In this document: piece by piece, positions 1-7,139 of the stretch
Position numbering within the stretch: position 1 is the stretch's first letter
Layout of the letters: every line of letters starts with the position of its first letter
Origin: CAZZNQ01 sp964655775
GTDB lineage: Bacteria; Planctomycetota; Brocadiia; SM23-32
Direction of reading: 5' to 3'
Assembly (NCBI GenBank): GCA_964655775.1
Contig: CAZZNQ010000037.1
Span: 1 to 35,476, forward strand
DNA length: 35,476 nt
The notes under the pieces: generated by a model
Seen by the model: the letters and a program-made list of their open reading frames with translations, nothing else
The model's database searches: none
Told to the model about the DNA's origin: nothing
Translations under genes and position numbers: made by a program

Positions 1-522
1 GCCGTACATGCCGGCCGCGCTGATGCCGATTCCCTGCTGACCGCGGCTCATCTTCAGCCGGTGGAACTTGCTGCCGTAGAGCAACTTGCCGAAGATGCGG
101 GGTATCTCGTCCTTGACGATCCCGGGGCCGTTGTCGGTCACCATCACGCGGAACCGATCCTCGACCTTTGTGGCGGCGATGCTCACCTCCAGGTCGGGCA
201 GCACGCCCGCTTCCTCGCAGGCGTCCAGGGCGTTGTCAACGGCTTCCTTCACGGTGGTGAGCAGGGCCCGCTTGGGATTGTCGAACCCCAGGAGGTGGCG
301 GTTCTTGGTGAAGAACTCGCTTATGCTGATCTCGCGCTGCTGGCGCGCCATGTCGGCGGCGCTGGCGTTGCTGCGTGCTTTCTGGGTCTTCTTTTTAGCC
401 ATCCTCTTCGCGTCCGTAAGCGATACGATCCGGGACTCCTCCTGCGATGCATCCCCGGCAGAAGCCTCATCCCCGGCGCTCGGAACAATGGTCGTAAGTT
501 GCGTCTGGGTATAGACATCCAT
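1..522 (-). CDS. top6B: DNA topoisomerase VI subunit B, N-terminal part (cut by window edge)
   Basis: ATPase subunit of a type IIB topoisomerase, which passes one duplex through another together with the catalytic A subunit. The visible 174 residues carry the GHKL (Bergerat) ATP-binding fold. EISISEFF and NRHLLGFDNPKRALLTT are at about 64-90, the N box KEAVDNALDACEEAG at 92-106, DNGPGI at 130-135, FGKLLYGSKFHRL at 144-156 and the lid GQQGIGISAAGMYG at 161-174. These match archaeal and plant Top6B closely. The ATG at 522 has GAGGG four bases upstream. An internal ATG at 402 (MAKKK) lies closer to the usual family N-terminus, but its GAAGAGG abuts the start. The first 40 residues of the longer form look disordered. 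The rest of the gene, and any top6A, lie outside the window. It is divergent from the parA-like gene. Identity is very sure; the exact start is not. Confidence 0.93.
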   Translation of the reverse strand, partial: MDVYTQTQLTTIVPSAGDEASAGDASQEESRIVSLTDAKRMAKKKTQKARSNASAADMARQQREISISEFFTKNRHLLGFDNPKRALLTTVKEAVDNALDACEEAGVLPDLEVSIAATKVEDRFRVMVTDNGPGIVKDEIPRIFGKLLYGSKFHRLKMSRGQQGIGISAAGMYG

Positions 523-713
523 GGTGCCCTCAACGCCTCCCGTTCTCGTGCGGCGCAAGACCACTTCCAACCCACGGGTCAGGCTAACGGAAAGCGGAGG
601 GCCGATTCAACGGCTTCGGCTTGAATCGAACGGCGCCGGTCTTCTCTCATGGACGCGTCAGGGCGTGCTTCCGGGAACCCTTCGCGCTACGGCGCCGGGA
701 TGGGCATATACTA

Positions 714-1472
714 ATGCGACGTATCATTGTTCTCAACCAGAAGGGCGGCGTGGGCAAGACTACCACCGTTGCCAATCTGGGCGCCTGCCTTGCGGAGCTT
801 GGCAAGAAGGTGCTGATGGTCGACGTGGACCCTCAGGCTAACCTCTCGCTGCATTTTGGGGTGGAGGTGCCACGCGGCGAGCCGTCGCTCTACACCCTCC
901 TGCAGGGCGAGAACGGGCCCGAAGAGGTCCTGTGCACTACATCGGTAGACGGCCTGCATCTGCTGCCCGGCAACGTGGATATGGCGGGGCTGGCTGTCGA
1001 ACTCCCGAAGGAGCGCTCTAGCCTGTTCGTGCTGCGCGACGTCCTGCAAGGCGTGTGGAACGGATATGACTACGTCCTCACCGACTCCCCACCATCGCTC
1101 GGCATGCTCACGCTCAACGCCATGTGCGCGTCGCAGGAGATATTCATCACGCTTCAGACTGAGTTCTTCGCGCTACAGGGGGTGGGCAAGCTGATTCAGA
1201 CGGTGCACAAGGTGCAGACCCTCAACCCCGGCGTGGACGTGACCGGAGTGGTTGCATGCATGTACGACGCGCGTACGTGCCTGGCGAAGGAGATACTGGC
1301 TGAGATCAGAAAGCACTTCGGCCGGCGCGTCTTCGATACAGTCGTGCGGACGAACATCAGGCTGGCTGAGGCGCCGGGCTTCGGACTGCCTATCACGCAG
1401 TACGACGAGAGCTGCCACGGGGCCGACGACTACCGTTCGCTGGCAGCCGAAGTGGTTGCGATGCAGAAATAG
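714..1472 (+). CDS. ParA/Soj-family ATPase
   Basis: Deviant Walker A ATPase of the ParA/MinD superfamily, 252 residues, probably binding DNA or membrane as an ATP dimer to position a cargo. KGGVGKTT is at residues 10-17, VDVDPQANLS holds the A' motif and TDSPPSLG is the Walker B region. The ending (AEAPGFGLPITQYD) is typical of chromosomal Soj proteins. The ATG at 714 begins exactly at the family's N-terminus. Upstream in-frame codons to 621 give an unlikely Arg-rich extension. No clear ribosome binding site precedes 714. No parB follows; the next gene, 20 bases on, encodes a single-pass membrane protein, so the two may form a pair. The family is certain; the role (chromosome segregation, polar positioning or other) is open. 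Confidence 0.9.
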   Translation: MRRIIVLNQKGGVGKTTTVANLGACLAELGKKVLMVDVDPQANLSLHFGVEVPRGEPSLYTLLQGENGPEEVLCTTSVDGLHLLPGNVDMAGLAVELPKERSSLFVLRDVLQGVWNGYDYVLTDSPPSLGMLTLNAMCASQEIFITLQTEFFALQGVGKLIQTVHKVQTLNPGVDVTGVVACMYDARTCLAKEILAEIRKHFGRRVFDTVVRTNIRLAEAPGFGLPITQYDESCHGADDYRSLAAEVVAMQK

Positions 1473-1492
1473 AAGGACCGGAGGATCCAGGA

Positions 1493-2062
1493 ATGGAAGA
1501 AACGACGAAGAGCGATACGTGTGACCAGGCCCAGGTCGAAGAACAGGGGCAAAAGGCCCCTTCCGCCGAAGGAGACGGCCCGCGTCCCGTTGCCGGCGCG
1601 CCCACCCCGCGCCCTGTGCTGAAGGCGATGCCGGTGGGAAGCAGAATCGCGGCCGAGGAGCGGACGACGGGCGTGCGTGCGGGCAGCCTGTACTCCCCGG
1701 AAGACGCGGCCGGCGGAGGGGCGCAGTCAGCTCCGGCCGGCAACGACCAGTCGGAGCCTCGCAAGGTGGTGGTGCCTCCGCTCGAGCAGCGCGACTCACG
1801 CTTCGACTACGCCACATATCGGACGGCCCCTGACCAGACCGAGGCGTCGTCGGAGAAGAAGAGCGTTGCACCCGTTCCACGAGGCGAGCGCCGCATATCG
1901 ACCGGATTCGTCCTGGGCACCGCCCTTATCGTGATCGCCCTGATCAGTGGGATAGCGCTCGTGCGGCTCCACAAGAAGGTGCGGGCGCTGGAGCAACGGA
2001 TAAGCGCCATTGAGGACGGCAGGGCGCCCGGTTTCGCACAGGCGCACCCGGCACCGCAGTAG
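1493..2062 (+). CDS. Hypothetical single-pass membrane protein with C-terminal coiled coil
   Basis: I do not recognise a family. The 189-residue product has a long, polar, Pro/Glu/Ala-rich and probably disordered N-terminal part (1-135), one hydrophobic segment (about 137-157, GFVLGTALIVIALISGIALV) and a short heptad-like helix (LHKKVRALEQRISAIED, about 159-175). Basic residues precede the hydrophobic segment (PRGERR), so the large N-terminal part is probably cytoplasmic. There is no cleavable signal peptide. The ATG has GGAGG eight bases upstream. It lies 20 bases after the parA-like gene and is presumably co-transcribed, so a membrane anchor or partner for that ATPase is a fair inference. 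It ends six bases before the convergent thioredoxin-fusion gene. Confidence 0.75.
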   Translation: MEETTKSDTCDQAQVEEQGQKAPSAEGDGPRPVAGAPTPRPVLKAMPVGSRIAAEERTTGVRAGSLYSPEDAAGGGAQSAPAGNDQSEPRKVVVPPLEQRDSRFDYATYRTAPDQTEASSEKKSVAPVPRGERRISTGFVLGTALIVIALISGIALVRLHKKVRALEQRISAIEDGRAPGFAQAHPAPQ

Positions 2063-2068
2063 CCTGGG

Positions 2069-3283
2069 CTATTCGGTCGGCGCCTCTTCGGCGGTTAGTT
2101 CCTCCAACTCAAGGCGCAAAGTCTGCTCGATGTCCTGGCGATAGCCCTTGTGCACGGATCGGATTACGCCGTCCCTGCCTATAAGGATCAACGTCGGCAG
2201 GGCGCCCACGGAGTAGTCCCTGGCCGTCGTTCCCTCCTTGTCCAATACGATCGGGAAGGTAAGGCCCAACTCGTCTGTGTAGCTCTGCGCCTGTTCCCGA
2301 TCCTCCATCAGGTTCACGCCGATGACGGTGAATCCCCTGTCCTCGAACTCGTCGTGCAGCTTCTGGAGCACGGGCATCTCCATCCTGCATGGCACGCACC
2401 AGGTCGCCCAGAAGTCCAGGGCTATGACCCGGCCGCGCAGTGCGCCCAGGTGCAGGGGTTCTTCCCGGCCGAGAGCTTCAAGTTGGAAGTCCTTCATCGG
2501 ATCTCCGACCAGGGTGGCCTCCATCAACGCCGGCATTGAGTTGGCGGCCACAGCGTCTTCGGGCATCTGGAACTCGTAGCCTGCAGGCAGGATTGCCGTG
2601 GGAGTCTCCAGTGGTTGCAGGCGCGCCTCGATCTCCACTTTGCGGGTGGGGTCCTGGGGTGAGGCCACGGTCATGCGGGCCAGGCCGATAGCGCCGGTTT
2701 CGCGATCCGCCCAGATGTGCATTTCTCCGAGTTGCAGATGGAACACGAGGTGGTACACTTCGCGTTCGGCCATCATCTCGGTGCCGGCCAGGTCCACCCC
2801 CTTGGTTCCATTTGTAAGGGCGAGGTAGGGATCAATGCCGAACGGACCGAAGACGGCCCTTCCCATGCCCATCATCAGCCCCACGCGCGCGCGGTCCCGG
2901 AACAGAATGGCCAGATCGGGCGGAGCATCCTCAATCATGTACTTGTTCGTCGGGGAGTAGTACGTCCAGACCTGCTCGCCATTGCAGGCAATGCGGAAGT
3001 AACCCGTGTCCAGCTTGATGCGGACCTGCACCCGATTCGGTTTGCCCAGGCGGAAATACAGCGTGTGAGAGAAGGACTGGCTCTCATCCCCCTGGATCTG
3101 CGTCATCTTCAGGTCAACCTGCCCTGCAGCCGTTTCGACGGCGGCATGCTTCTCGGCGATCTCCCTGAGGACGGCTTCGGCTTCCGGACTGACGTTAGGC
3201 CGCGGCGGCTGCTCCGGAGAGTCGGCGGCAATGCTGAGGAATGCGGTGGCCGTCAGCGCTGCCAACAGAAGTAGCTTTCTCAT
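2069..3283 (-). CDS. Secreted thioredoxin (TlpA/ResA-like) fused to a LolA/DUF2092-like domain
   Basis: Predicted exported protein of 404 residues. Residues 1-20 form a signal peptide (MRKLLLLAALTATAFLSIAA) without a lipobox Cys. Residues about 30-240 resemble the LolA/DUF2092 beta-sheet fold (FRLGKPNRVQVRI, NGEQVWTYYSPTNKYMIEDAP). Residues about 258-395 are a TlpA/ResA-type thioredoxin with the active site WCVPC at 295-299 and the cis-Pro loop GALPTLI. TlpA-like domains usually reduce disulfides of extracytoplasmic proteins such as cytochrome c apoproteins; the role of the N-terminal domain is not known to me. The ATG has GAGGT about eight bases upstream. An open frame runs back to 3778 but translates unlikely sequence. 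A candidate promoter lies at 3353-3382. The thioredoxin half is sure, the N-terminal family moderately so. Confidence 0.85.
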   Translation of the reverse strand: MRKLLLLAALTATAFLSIAADSPEQPPRPNVSPEAEAVLREIAEKHAAVETAAGQVDLKMTQIQGDESQSFSHTLYFRLGKPNRVQVRIKLDTGYFRIACNGEQVWTYYSPTNKYMIEDAPPDLAILFRDRARVGLMMGMGRAVFGPFGIDPYLALTNGTKGVDLAGTEMMAEREVYHLVFHLQLGEMHIWADRETGAIGLARMTVASPQDPTRKVEIEARLQPLETPTAILPAGYEFQMPEDAVAANSMPALMEATLVGDPMKDFQLEALGREEPLHLGALRGRVIALDFWATWCVPCRMEMPVLQKLHDEFEDRGFTVIGVNLMEDREQAQSYTDELGLTFPIVLDKEGTTARDYSVGALPTLILIGRDGVIRSVHKGYRQDIEQTLRLELEELTAEEAPTE

Positions 3284-3352
3284 GTACTGTGACCTCGAAC
3301 AAAGGGTGCGCGTGCCCGGGTTCTCCCCCGTGGAGCACATCGAACAGGTACC

Positions 3353-3382
3353 ATGGTAAGGGAGGAAGTACGGGTCGGTCAA
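3353..3382 (-). promoter_or_regulatory. Candidate sigma-70 promoter of the thioredoxin-fusion gene
   Basis: On the minus strand, TTGACC (3377-3382) and TACCAT (3353-3358) are separated by 18 bases. Transcription would start near 3346, about 60 bases before the ATG at 3283. It lies in the 127-base gap after the dehydratase-like gene. Seen by eye only. Confidence 0.4.
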
Positions 3383-3410
3383 TTGCTGCGGCGCTGGCGG
3401 CCGGGGCCGT

Positions 3411-4460
3411 TCACATGAGTCGGGCGCCTCGCTTGCGCGCAGACAGCATCTGCACGAACGCTTCCAGGCGCGTCTTGAGCTGACCTGAGAGGGTACCGGG
3501 GCGGTCGCCTTCGATGGTGAGGATCGGCAGATCAAGATGTTCGCGGAGGATGCGGTCCTCAATCCTCCGATGGCAGAAGCTCTGGACGTAGTGGATGAGG
3601 CCGTCGAGTCCGCGGCGGTGGAACTCGCCCCGGATATCTTCAAGGCGGGAGGCGATACCGTACGGGTAGGTGTAGCGTGTGTAGAGTTGGGCCAGCGAGG
3701 CAGCCTTGCCCGGCATGGCGAACTGACGTTGCGTCTCGTTGTAAACCACCCAGGCGCCGAACTCTTCGAGGTAGTCATACAGGCCGGGCACTATGGGAGG
3801 CACGCCGCAGAGGCCCAGCCTCAGCTCGGGGCGGTTCGGTTTCCGGAGCCCGGCCCGCTCCAGGAAGCTGTCCGCTTCGCGCAGGTAGGTCTGCGGGTCG
3901 GCGCAGAAGTCACTGGCGCTTACCTGCCAGAGATGGTTCTCGATGCCGTGCACCTTGAGTTCATCGTCACCAAGGGCGTCGATCCGGGCGGCGGCATCGC
4001 GGGCCGGCCGCAGCCTGTGCCGCCAGTCCTCGGCCTCGGCCATCCGTGCCCCGACGGCGTCGCAGAGCCGTTCGAGTTCGGTCTGCATGGCGCCCGGGTC
4101 CGGTTCTCGCGGGTAGTCGAATGCGATGCACCGCACTCCTTCGTCGGCAAGCACCTCCGCCAGCGCCTCGGCGTTGCTGCAGTCGCCTCGCGTCACTGCC
4201 AGCACGGTCCGCAGCCCCCATTCGTGGACGGCGCCGTAGAGCCCCTTCGTCCAGCAGCAGCAGGTGCGAGGAAAACCGGCGCGCTCGGCCCGTGCCGAAA
4301 GGTCGTCGGGGTCGGGGGACGTGATGAACAGGTTGTTCAGATCCACCGGAATCAGGTCGGCGGCGAAGATCACCTCTACGGGCACCGTCGTCGTGATGCC
4401 CACTAGGCGCTCGACGGGGAGGTCACGCGGCACGGGCGGGGGCAGAATGAGGTCGCTCAA
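3411..4460 (-). CDS. 2-hydroxyacyl-CoA dehydratase D-component (HgdB/BcrC-like) family protein
   Basis: 349 residues resembling the iron-sulfur subunits of 2-hydroxyglutaryl-CoA dehydratase and benzoyl-CoA reductase. Visible marks are the N-terminal GITTTVPVEVIFAADLIPVDLN segment, a Cys cluster RTCCCWTKG, CGVPP in mid-protein, the YVQSFCHRRIED block and the C-terminal LTIEGDRPG...GQLKTRLEAF motif. Family members hold a [4Fe-4S] cluster and accept an electron from an ATP-driven activator (HgdC type). No activator or second subunit is encoded nearby, so the substrate is unknown and it may belong to one of the stand-alone subgroups. Translation starts at a TTG that overlaps the stop of the upstream cyclase gene (TTGA), with AAGGGA upstream, so the two are translationally coupled. 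Family good, function open. Confidence 0.8.
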   Translation of the reverse strand: MSDLILPPPVPRDLPVERLVGITTTVPVEVIFAADLIPVDLNNLFITSPDPDDLSARAERAGFPRTCCCWTKGLYGAVHEWGLRTVLAVTRGDCSNAEALAEVLADEGVRCIAFDYPREPDPGAMQTELERLCDAVGARMAEAEDWRHRLRPARDAAARIDALGDDELKVHGIENHLWQVSASDFCADPQTYLREADSFLERAGLRKPNRPELRLGLCGVPPIVPGLYDYLEEFGAWVVYNETQRQFAMPGKAASLAQLYTRYTYPYGIASRLEDIRGEFHRRGLDGLIHYVQSFCHRRIEDRILREHLDLPILTIEGDRPGTLSGQLKTRLEAFVQMLSARKRGARLM

Positions 4461-5101
4461 CCGGCGTTCCCTTCGGGCATCTCCCTCAGCAGCACCCGGG
4501 CGGGCGCCCCGTCGCCGCCGGCCACCTTGAGCATTCCGCAGAACATCTCATAGCGTCCCGGGGGCACGAGCGCCAGGTCCAATCCCTCCACAATCAGCAC
4601 GCCCGCATCAAGCAGTGCGCGGTGGCTGGGCAGATCGGATTGGTCGGGGCCGTCCACGGAGAGGTAATCGGTGCCGACGATCTTTAGTCCGGCCTCCACA
4701 AGGAGGGCGGCCGCATCGGGCTCGATGCCTACGTAATCGGTCGTGAACGCGGAACGCCGGGCCAGCATCCTGGAGTTGCGCGTCTTGAACAGCGCCCGGC
4801 GGCAGCCGGTCGGGAGTTTCGTCCCGACCTCGCGCGCGGTGATGGCATCGGGGTCCTCGATCTCGATAACGCAGGCGGGGCCGATCAGGATGTCGGGCGG
4901 AACGTTGTCGGCGCCCGGGGCGTCAGGCTGCACGTGGCACGGGGCGTCCACGTGCGTTCCCGCGTGGGCGGTCATGTGCAGGCTGGACAAGACGTAGGGG
5001 GAGGCTTGTCCGTCCTCCTCCACCACCCTCCGGAACGGCAGGTCGCCGGGCCATGTGGGCATGCCTTCCCGCAACGTCATTGTCACGTCGTAGGTTCTCA
5101 C
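4457..5101 (-). CDS. Cyclase-family (arylformamidase-like) metal-dependent hydrolase
   Basis: 214 residues of the cyclase/KynB family. The metal-binding motif HAGTHVDAPCH is near residues 45-55, and GTDYLSVDGPDQSDLPSHRALLDAGV and VEGLDL occur in the usual order, with WPGD near the N-terminus. Members include N-formylkynurenine formamidase, isatin hydrolase and polyketide cyclases; the substrate cannot be read here. The GTG at 5101 is chosen because GGGAG lies seven bases upstream; an ATG six codons earlier (5119) has no such site. The stop overlaps the start of the dehydratase-like gene, implying a shared function. It lies 62 bases downstream of accC and probably belongs to the same transcript. 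No tryptophan-degradation genes are nearby, so a kynurenine role is not supported. Confidence 0.85.
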   Translation of the reverse strand: MRTYDVTMTLREGMPTWPGDLPFRRVVEEDGQASPYVLSSLHMTAHAGTHVDAPCHVQPDAPGADNVPPDILIGPACVIEIEDPDAITAREVGTKLPTGCRRALFKTRNSRMLARRSAFTTDYVGIEPDAAALLVEAGLKIVGTDYLSVDGPDQSDLPSHRALLDAGVLIVEGLDLALVPPGRYEMFCGMLKVAGGDGAPARVLLREMPEGNAG

Positions 5102-5163
5102 TGGGTTTCTCCCTGGCATCGATTCGCACGCGCGACTTCTGTCGCTGCGGAACGGGGAGCAGA

Positions 5164-6510
5164 TCAGCTCGATTCGAACCAGTTGCCCACGAACTCGATG
5201 TCGAAGTCGCCGTTGACGTAGTTGCCCTGGAGGATCAGATCACGGAAGAACGGTATCGTGGTGTGGACGCCCTCGATGGAGAACTCGCTGAGTGCCCTGC
5301 GCAGGCGGTCCAGCGCGTCGGACCGATCCTGGCCGTGCACGATGAGCTTGGCGATCATCGAGTCGTAGTACGGCTGCACCACGTAGCCGGCATAGGCGTG
5401 CGTGTCTACTCGAACACCCGGGCCGCCGGGGGGCACGAACTGGGTGATCGTCCCGGGCGACGTGCGGAAGCCGTCCGCCGGGTTCTCCGCATTGACGCGA
5501 CACTCTATGGAGCAGCCCCGGAACTCCACCTTCTTCTGCTGGAGGGTGAGTTCCTCGCCGGCCGCGGCCCTCAACTGCTCCTTCACCAGGTCCACGCCCG
5601 TGACCTGCTCCGTTACCGGATGTTCCACCTGGAGCCGGGTGTTCATCTCCATGAAGTAGAAGTCGCCGTTTCCGGAGACCAGGAACTCGATGGTGCCCGC
5701 ACCGGTATACTCGACGGCGCGGGCGATCTTCACGGCCGCCCGTGTGATCTTGTCCCGCACGTCGCTGCTGATGCCGGGGCAGGGGGTTTCCTCCACTAGC
5801 TTCTGGAAGCGTCGCTGGATCGAGCAGTCGCGCTCGCCCAGGTGAATCACGTTGCCCTGATTGTCCGCCAGAATCTGCACTTCCACGTGGCGGGCGTGCT
5901 CGACGGCCTTCTCGATGTAGACGGCGGGGTTCTTGAACGCGGCATCCGCTTCGGAGCGCGCCAGGGCGAGCATGTTCTTCAGGCTTATGTCGTTGTGGGC
6001 GACGCGCATTCCGCGCCCGCCGCCGCCGGCCGCCGCCTTGATCATCACCGGATAGCCGATTTTGTGGGCCAGTTCGAGGGCGGCTTCCTCGTCCTCGATC
6101 ACCCCCTCGCTGCCCGGAATGATGCCGACCCGGTTCTCTTTGGCGATCTTGCGTGCCTCGGCCTTGTTGCCCATCTTGCGCATCACGTCGGAACGCGGCC
6201 CGATGAACACGATGTTGGACTCTTCGCAGATCTCGGCGAAGTTGGGCTCTTCGGCAAGGAACCCGTATCCGGGGTGGATCGCGTCGACGTTGGTGATCTC
6301 GGCCGCGCTGATAACGTGGGCGATGTTCAGGTAGCTTTCGGAGGGTGGGGCGGGTCCGATGCAGACGGCTTCGTCGGCCAGCTCAAGATACTTCGCGCCC
6401 GCGTCCGCCTTCGAATAAAGGGCGACGGTCTCGATGCCCATCTCCTTGCAGGCGCGCAGCACTCGAAGGGCTATCTCGCCGCGGTTGGCAATCAGGACTC
6501 TGCTGAACAT
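5164..6510 (-). CDS. accC: Acetyl-CoA carboxylase, biotin carboxylase subunit
   Basis: 448 residues, the normal AccC length. It carboxylates the biotin of AccB using ATP and bicarbonate, the first half-reaction of malonyl-CoA synthesis. The N-terminal MFSRVLIANRGEIALRVLRA, the HPGYGFLAE motif, the ATP-grasp glycine-rich loop KAAAGGGGRGMR, MEMNTRLQVEHPVTE with catalytic residues and the C-terminal biotin carboxylase domain are all complete. It lies 58 bases downstream of accB. No accA or accD is in the window. The Shine-Dalgarno sequence is weak (ACAGG), so translation may depend partly on accB. Identity is very sure. A propionyl-CoA type carboxylase usually has a longer fused subunit, which is not seen here. 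Confidence 0.96.
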   Translation of the reverse strand: MFSRVLIANRGEIALRVLRACKEMGIETVALYSKADAGAKYLELADEAVCIGPAPPSESYLNIAHVISAAEITNVDAIHPGYGFLAEEPNFAEICEESNIVFIGPRSDVMRKMGNKAEARKIAKENRVGIIPGSEGVIEDEEAALELAHKIGYPVMIKAAAGGGGRGMRVAHNDISLKNMLALARSEADAAFKNPAVYIEKAVEHARHVEVQILADNQGNVIHLGERDCSIQRRFQKLVEETPCPGISSDVRDKITRAAVKIARAVEYTGAGTIEFLVSGNGDFYFMEMNTRLQVEHPVTEQVTGVDLVKEQLRAAAGEELTLQQKKVEFRGCSIECRVNAENPADGFRTSPGTITQFVPPGGPGVRVDTHAYAGYVVQPYYDSMIAKLIVHGQDRSDALDRLRRALSEFSIEGVHTTIPFFRDLILQGNYVNGDFDIEFVGNWFESS

Positions 6511-6568
6511 GTGGGATGTGCCTGTGTTGTTTGGTGCGGGAAGCTCACGCTCTGCCGGCGGCCGTCAC

Positions 6569-7054
6569 TTATTCCTCGGACGGCTCCAGCAGGAACAGCA
6601 CCTGGCCGAACTCGACCGGTTCCGCATCCTCGACAAGTATCTCGACGATGGTGCCGGCCGCTTCCGCCTTTATCTCGTTCATCACTTTCATCGCCTCGAT
6701 GATGCAGACCACGCTGTCCAACTCCACCTCCGAGCCGATGCTCACGTACGCCTCCGCCCCGGGGTTGGACGAGCGATAGAACGTGCCGACCATCGGCGAA
6801 GTTATCTCTATGAGGTTGTCCTCGTGCTCCGCGCCTTCCTCTTCTTCGGGAGCGACGGACGCCGGCTGCTGCAGGGCGGGGGGATAGGCGCCGGGGTGGG
6901 GCAATGGTCCGTAGCCGAATGCCTGTGGCATGAACTGCACGGGCACGTTCTTCTTGATCTTCACCTTCAGATCCGGCTCTTCCACTTCGAGTTCCGCCAG
7001 ATCGTTGTCGGCCATTATGTCGATGAACTGGCGGACTCTTTCGACAGGATCCAT
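6569..7054 (-). CDS. accB: Acetyl-CoA carboxylase biotin carboxyl carrier protein
   Basis: 161 residues. It carries the biotin that AccC carboxylates. A short N-terminal helical part (1-35) is followed by a Pro/Ala/Glu-rich linker (about 40-78) and the biotinyl domain. The biotinylation motif EAMKVMNEI has its Lys at 123, with the usual SPMVGTFYRSSNPGAE thumb region before it. The length and thumb are those of true AccB rather than of short decarboxylase carriers. GAGGAAA lies upstream of the ATG. It sits between the M24 peptidase and accC; in many bacteria efp lies between pepQ and accB, but here it is absent. Confidence 0.96.
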   Translation of the reverse strand: MDPVERVRQFIDIMADNDLAELEVEEPDLKVKIKKNVPVQFMPQAFGYGPLPHPGAYPPALQQPASVAPEEEEGAEHEDNLIEITSPMVGTFYRSSNPGAEAYVSIGSEVELDSVVCIIEAMKVMNEIKAEAAGTIVEILVEDAEPVEFGQVLFLLEPSEE

Positions 7055-7080
7055 AACCGGGTTTCCTCAAGCTCGATTGT

Positions 7081-7090
7081 GTTGCGCAAC
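7081..7090. repeat. 10-bp perfect palindrome between pepQ and accB
   Basis: GTTGCGCAAC is a perfect inverted repeat in the 85-base gap upstream of accB. It could be an operator half-site arrangement, but a single 10-mer of this kind is also expected by chance. No assignment is made. Confidence 0.25.
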
Positions 7091-7139
7091 GCAGAAAGAC
7101 GAACCCAGCAGCAGGCAAAGCAATCGGTACCGACTGTTC

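Noticed and set aside
707..712. TATACT just before the parA-like ATG as a -10 element
   Set aside because: The start point would fall inside the first codons and no -35 is present; a leaderless transcript of this spacing is unlikely.
5166..5185. tRNA T-loop-like sequence (GATTCGAACC)
   Set aside because: It lies inside the accC coding sequence on either reading and has no surrounding cloverleaf.
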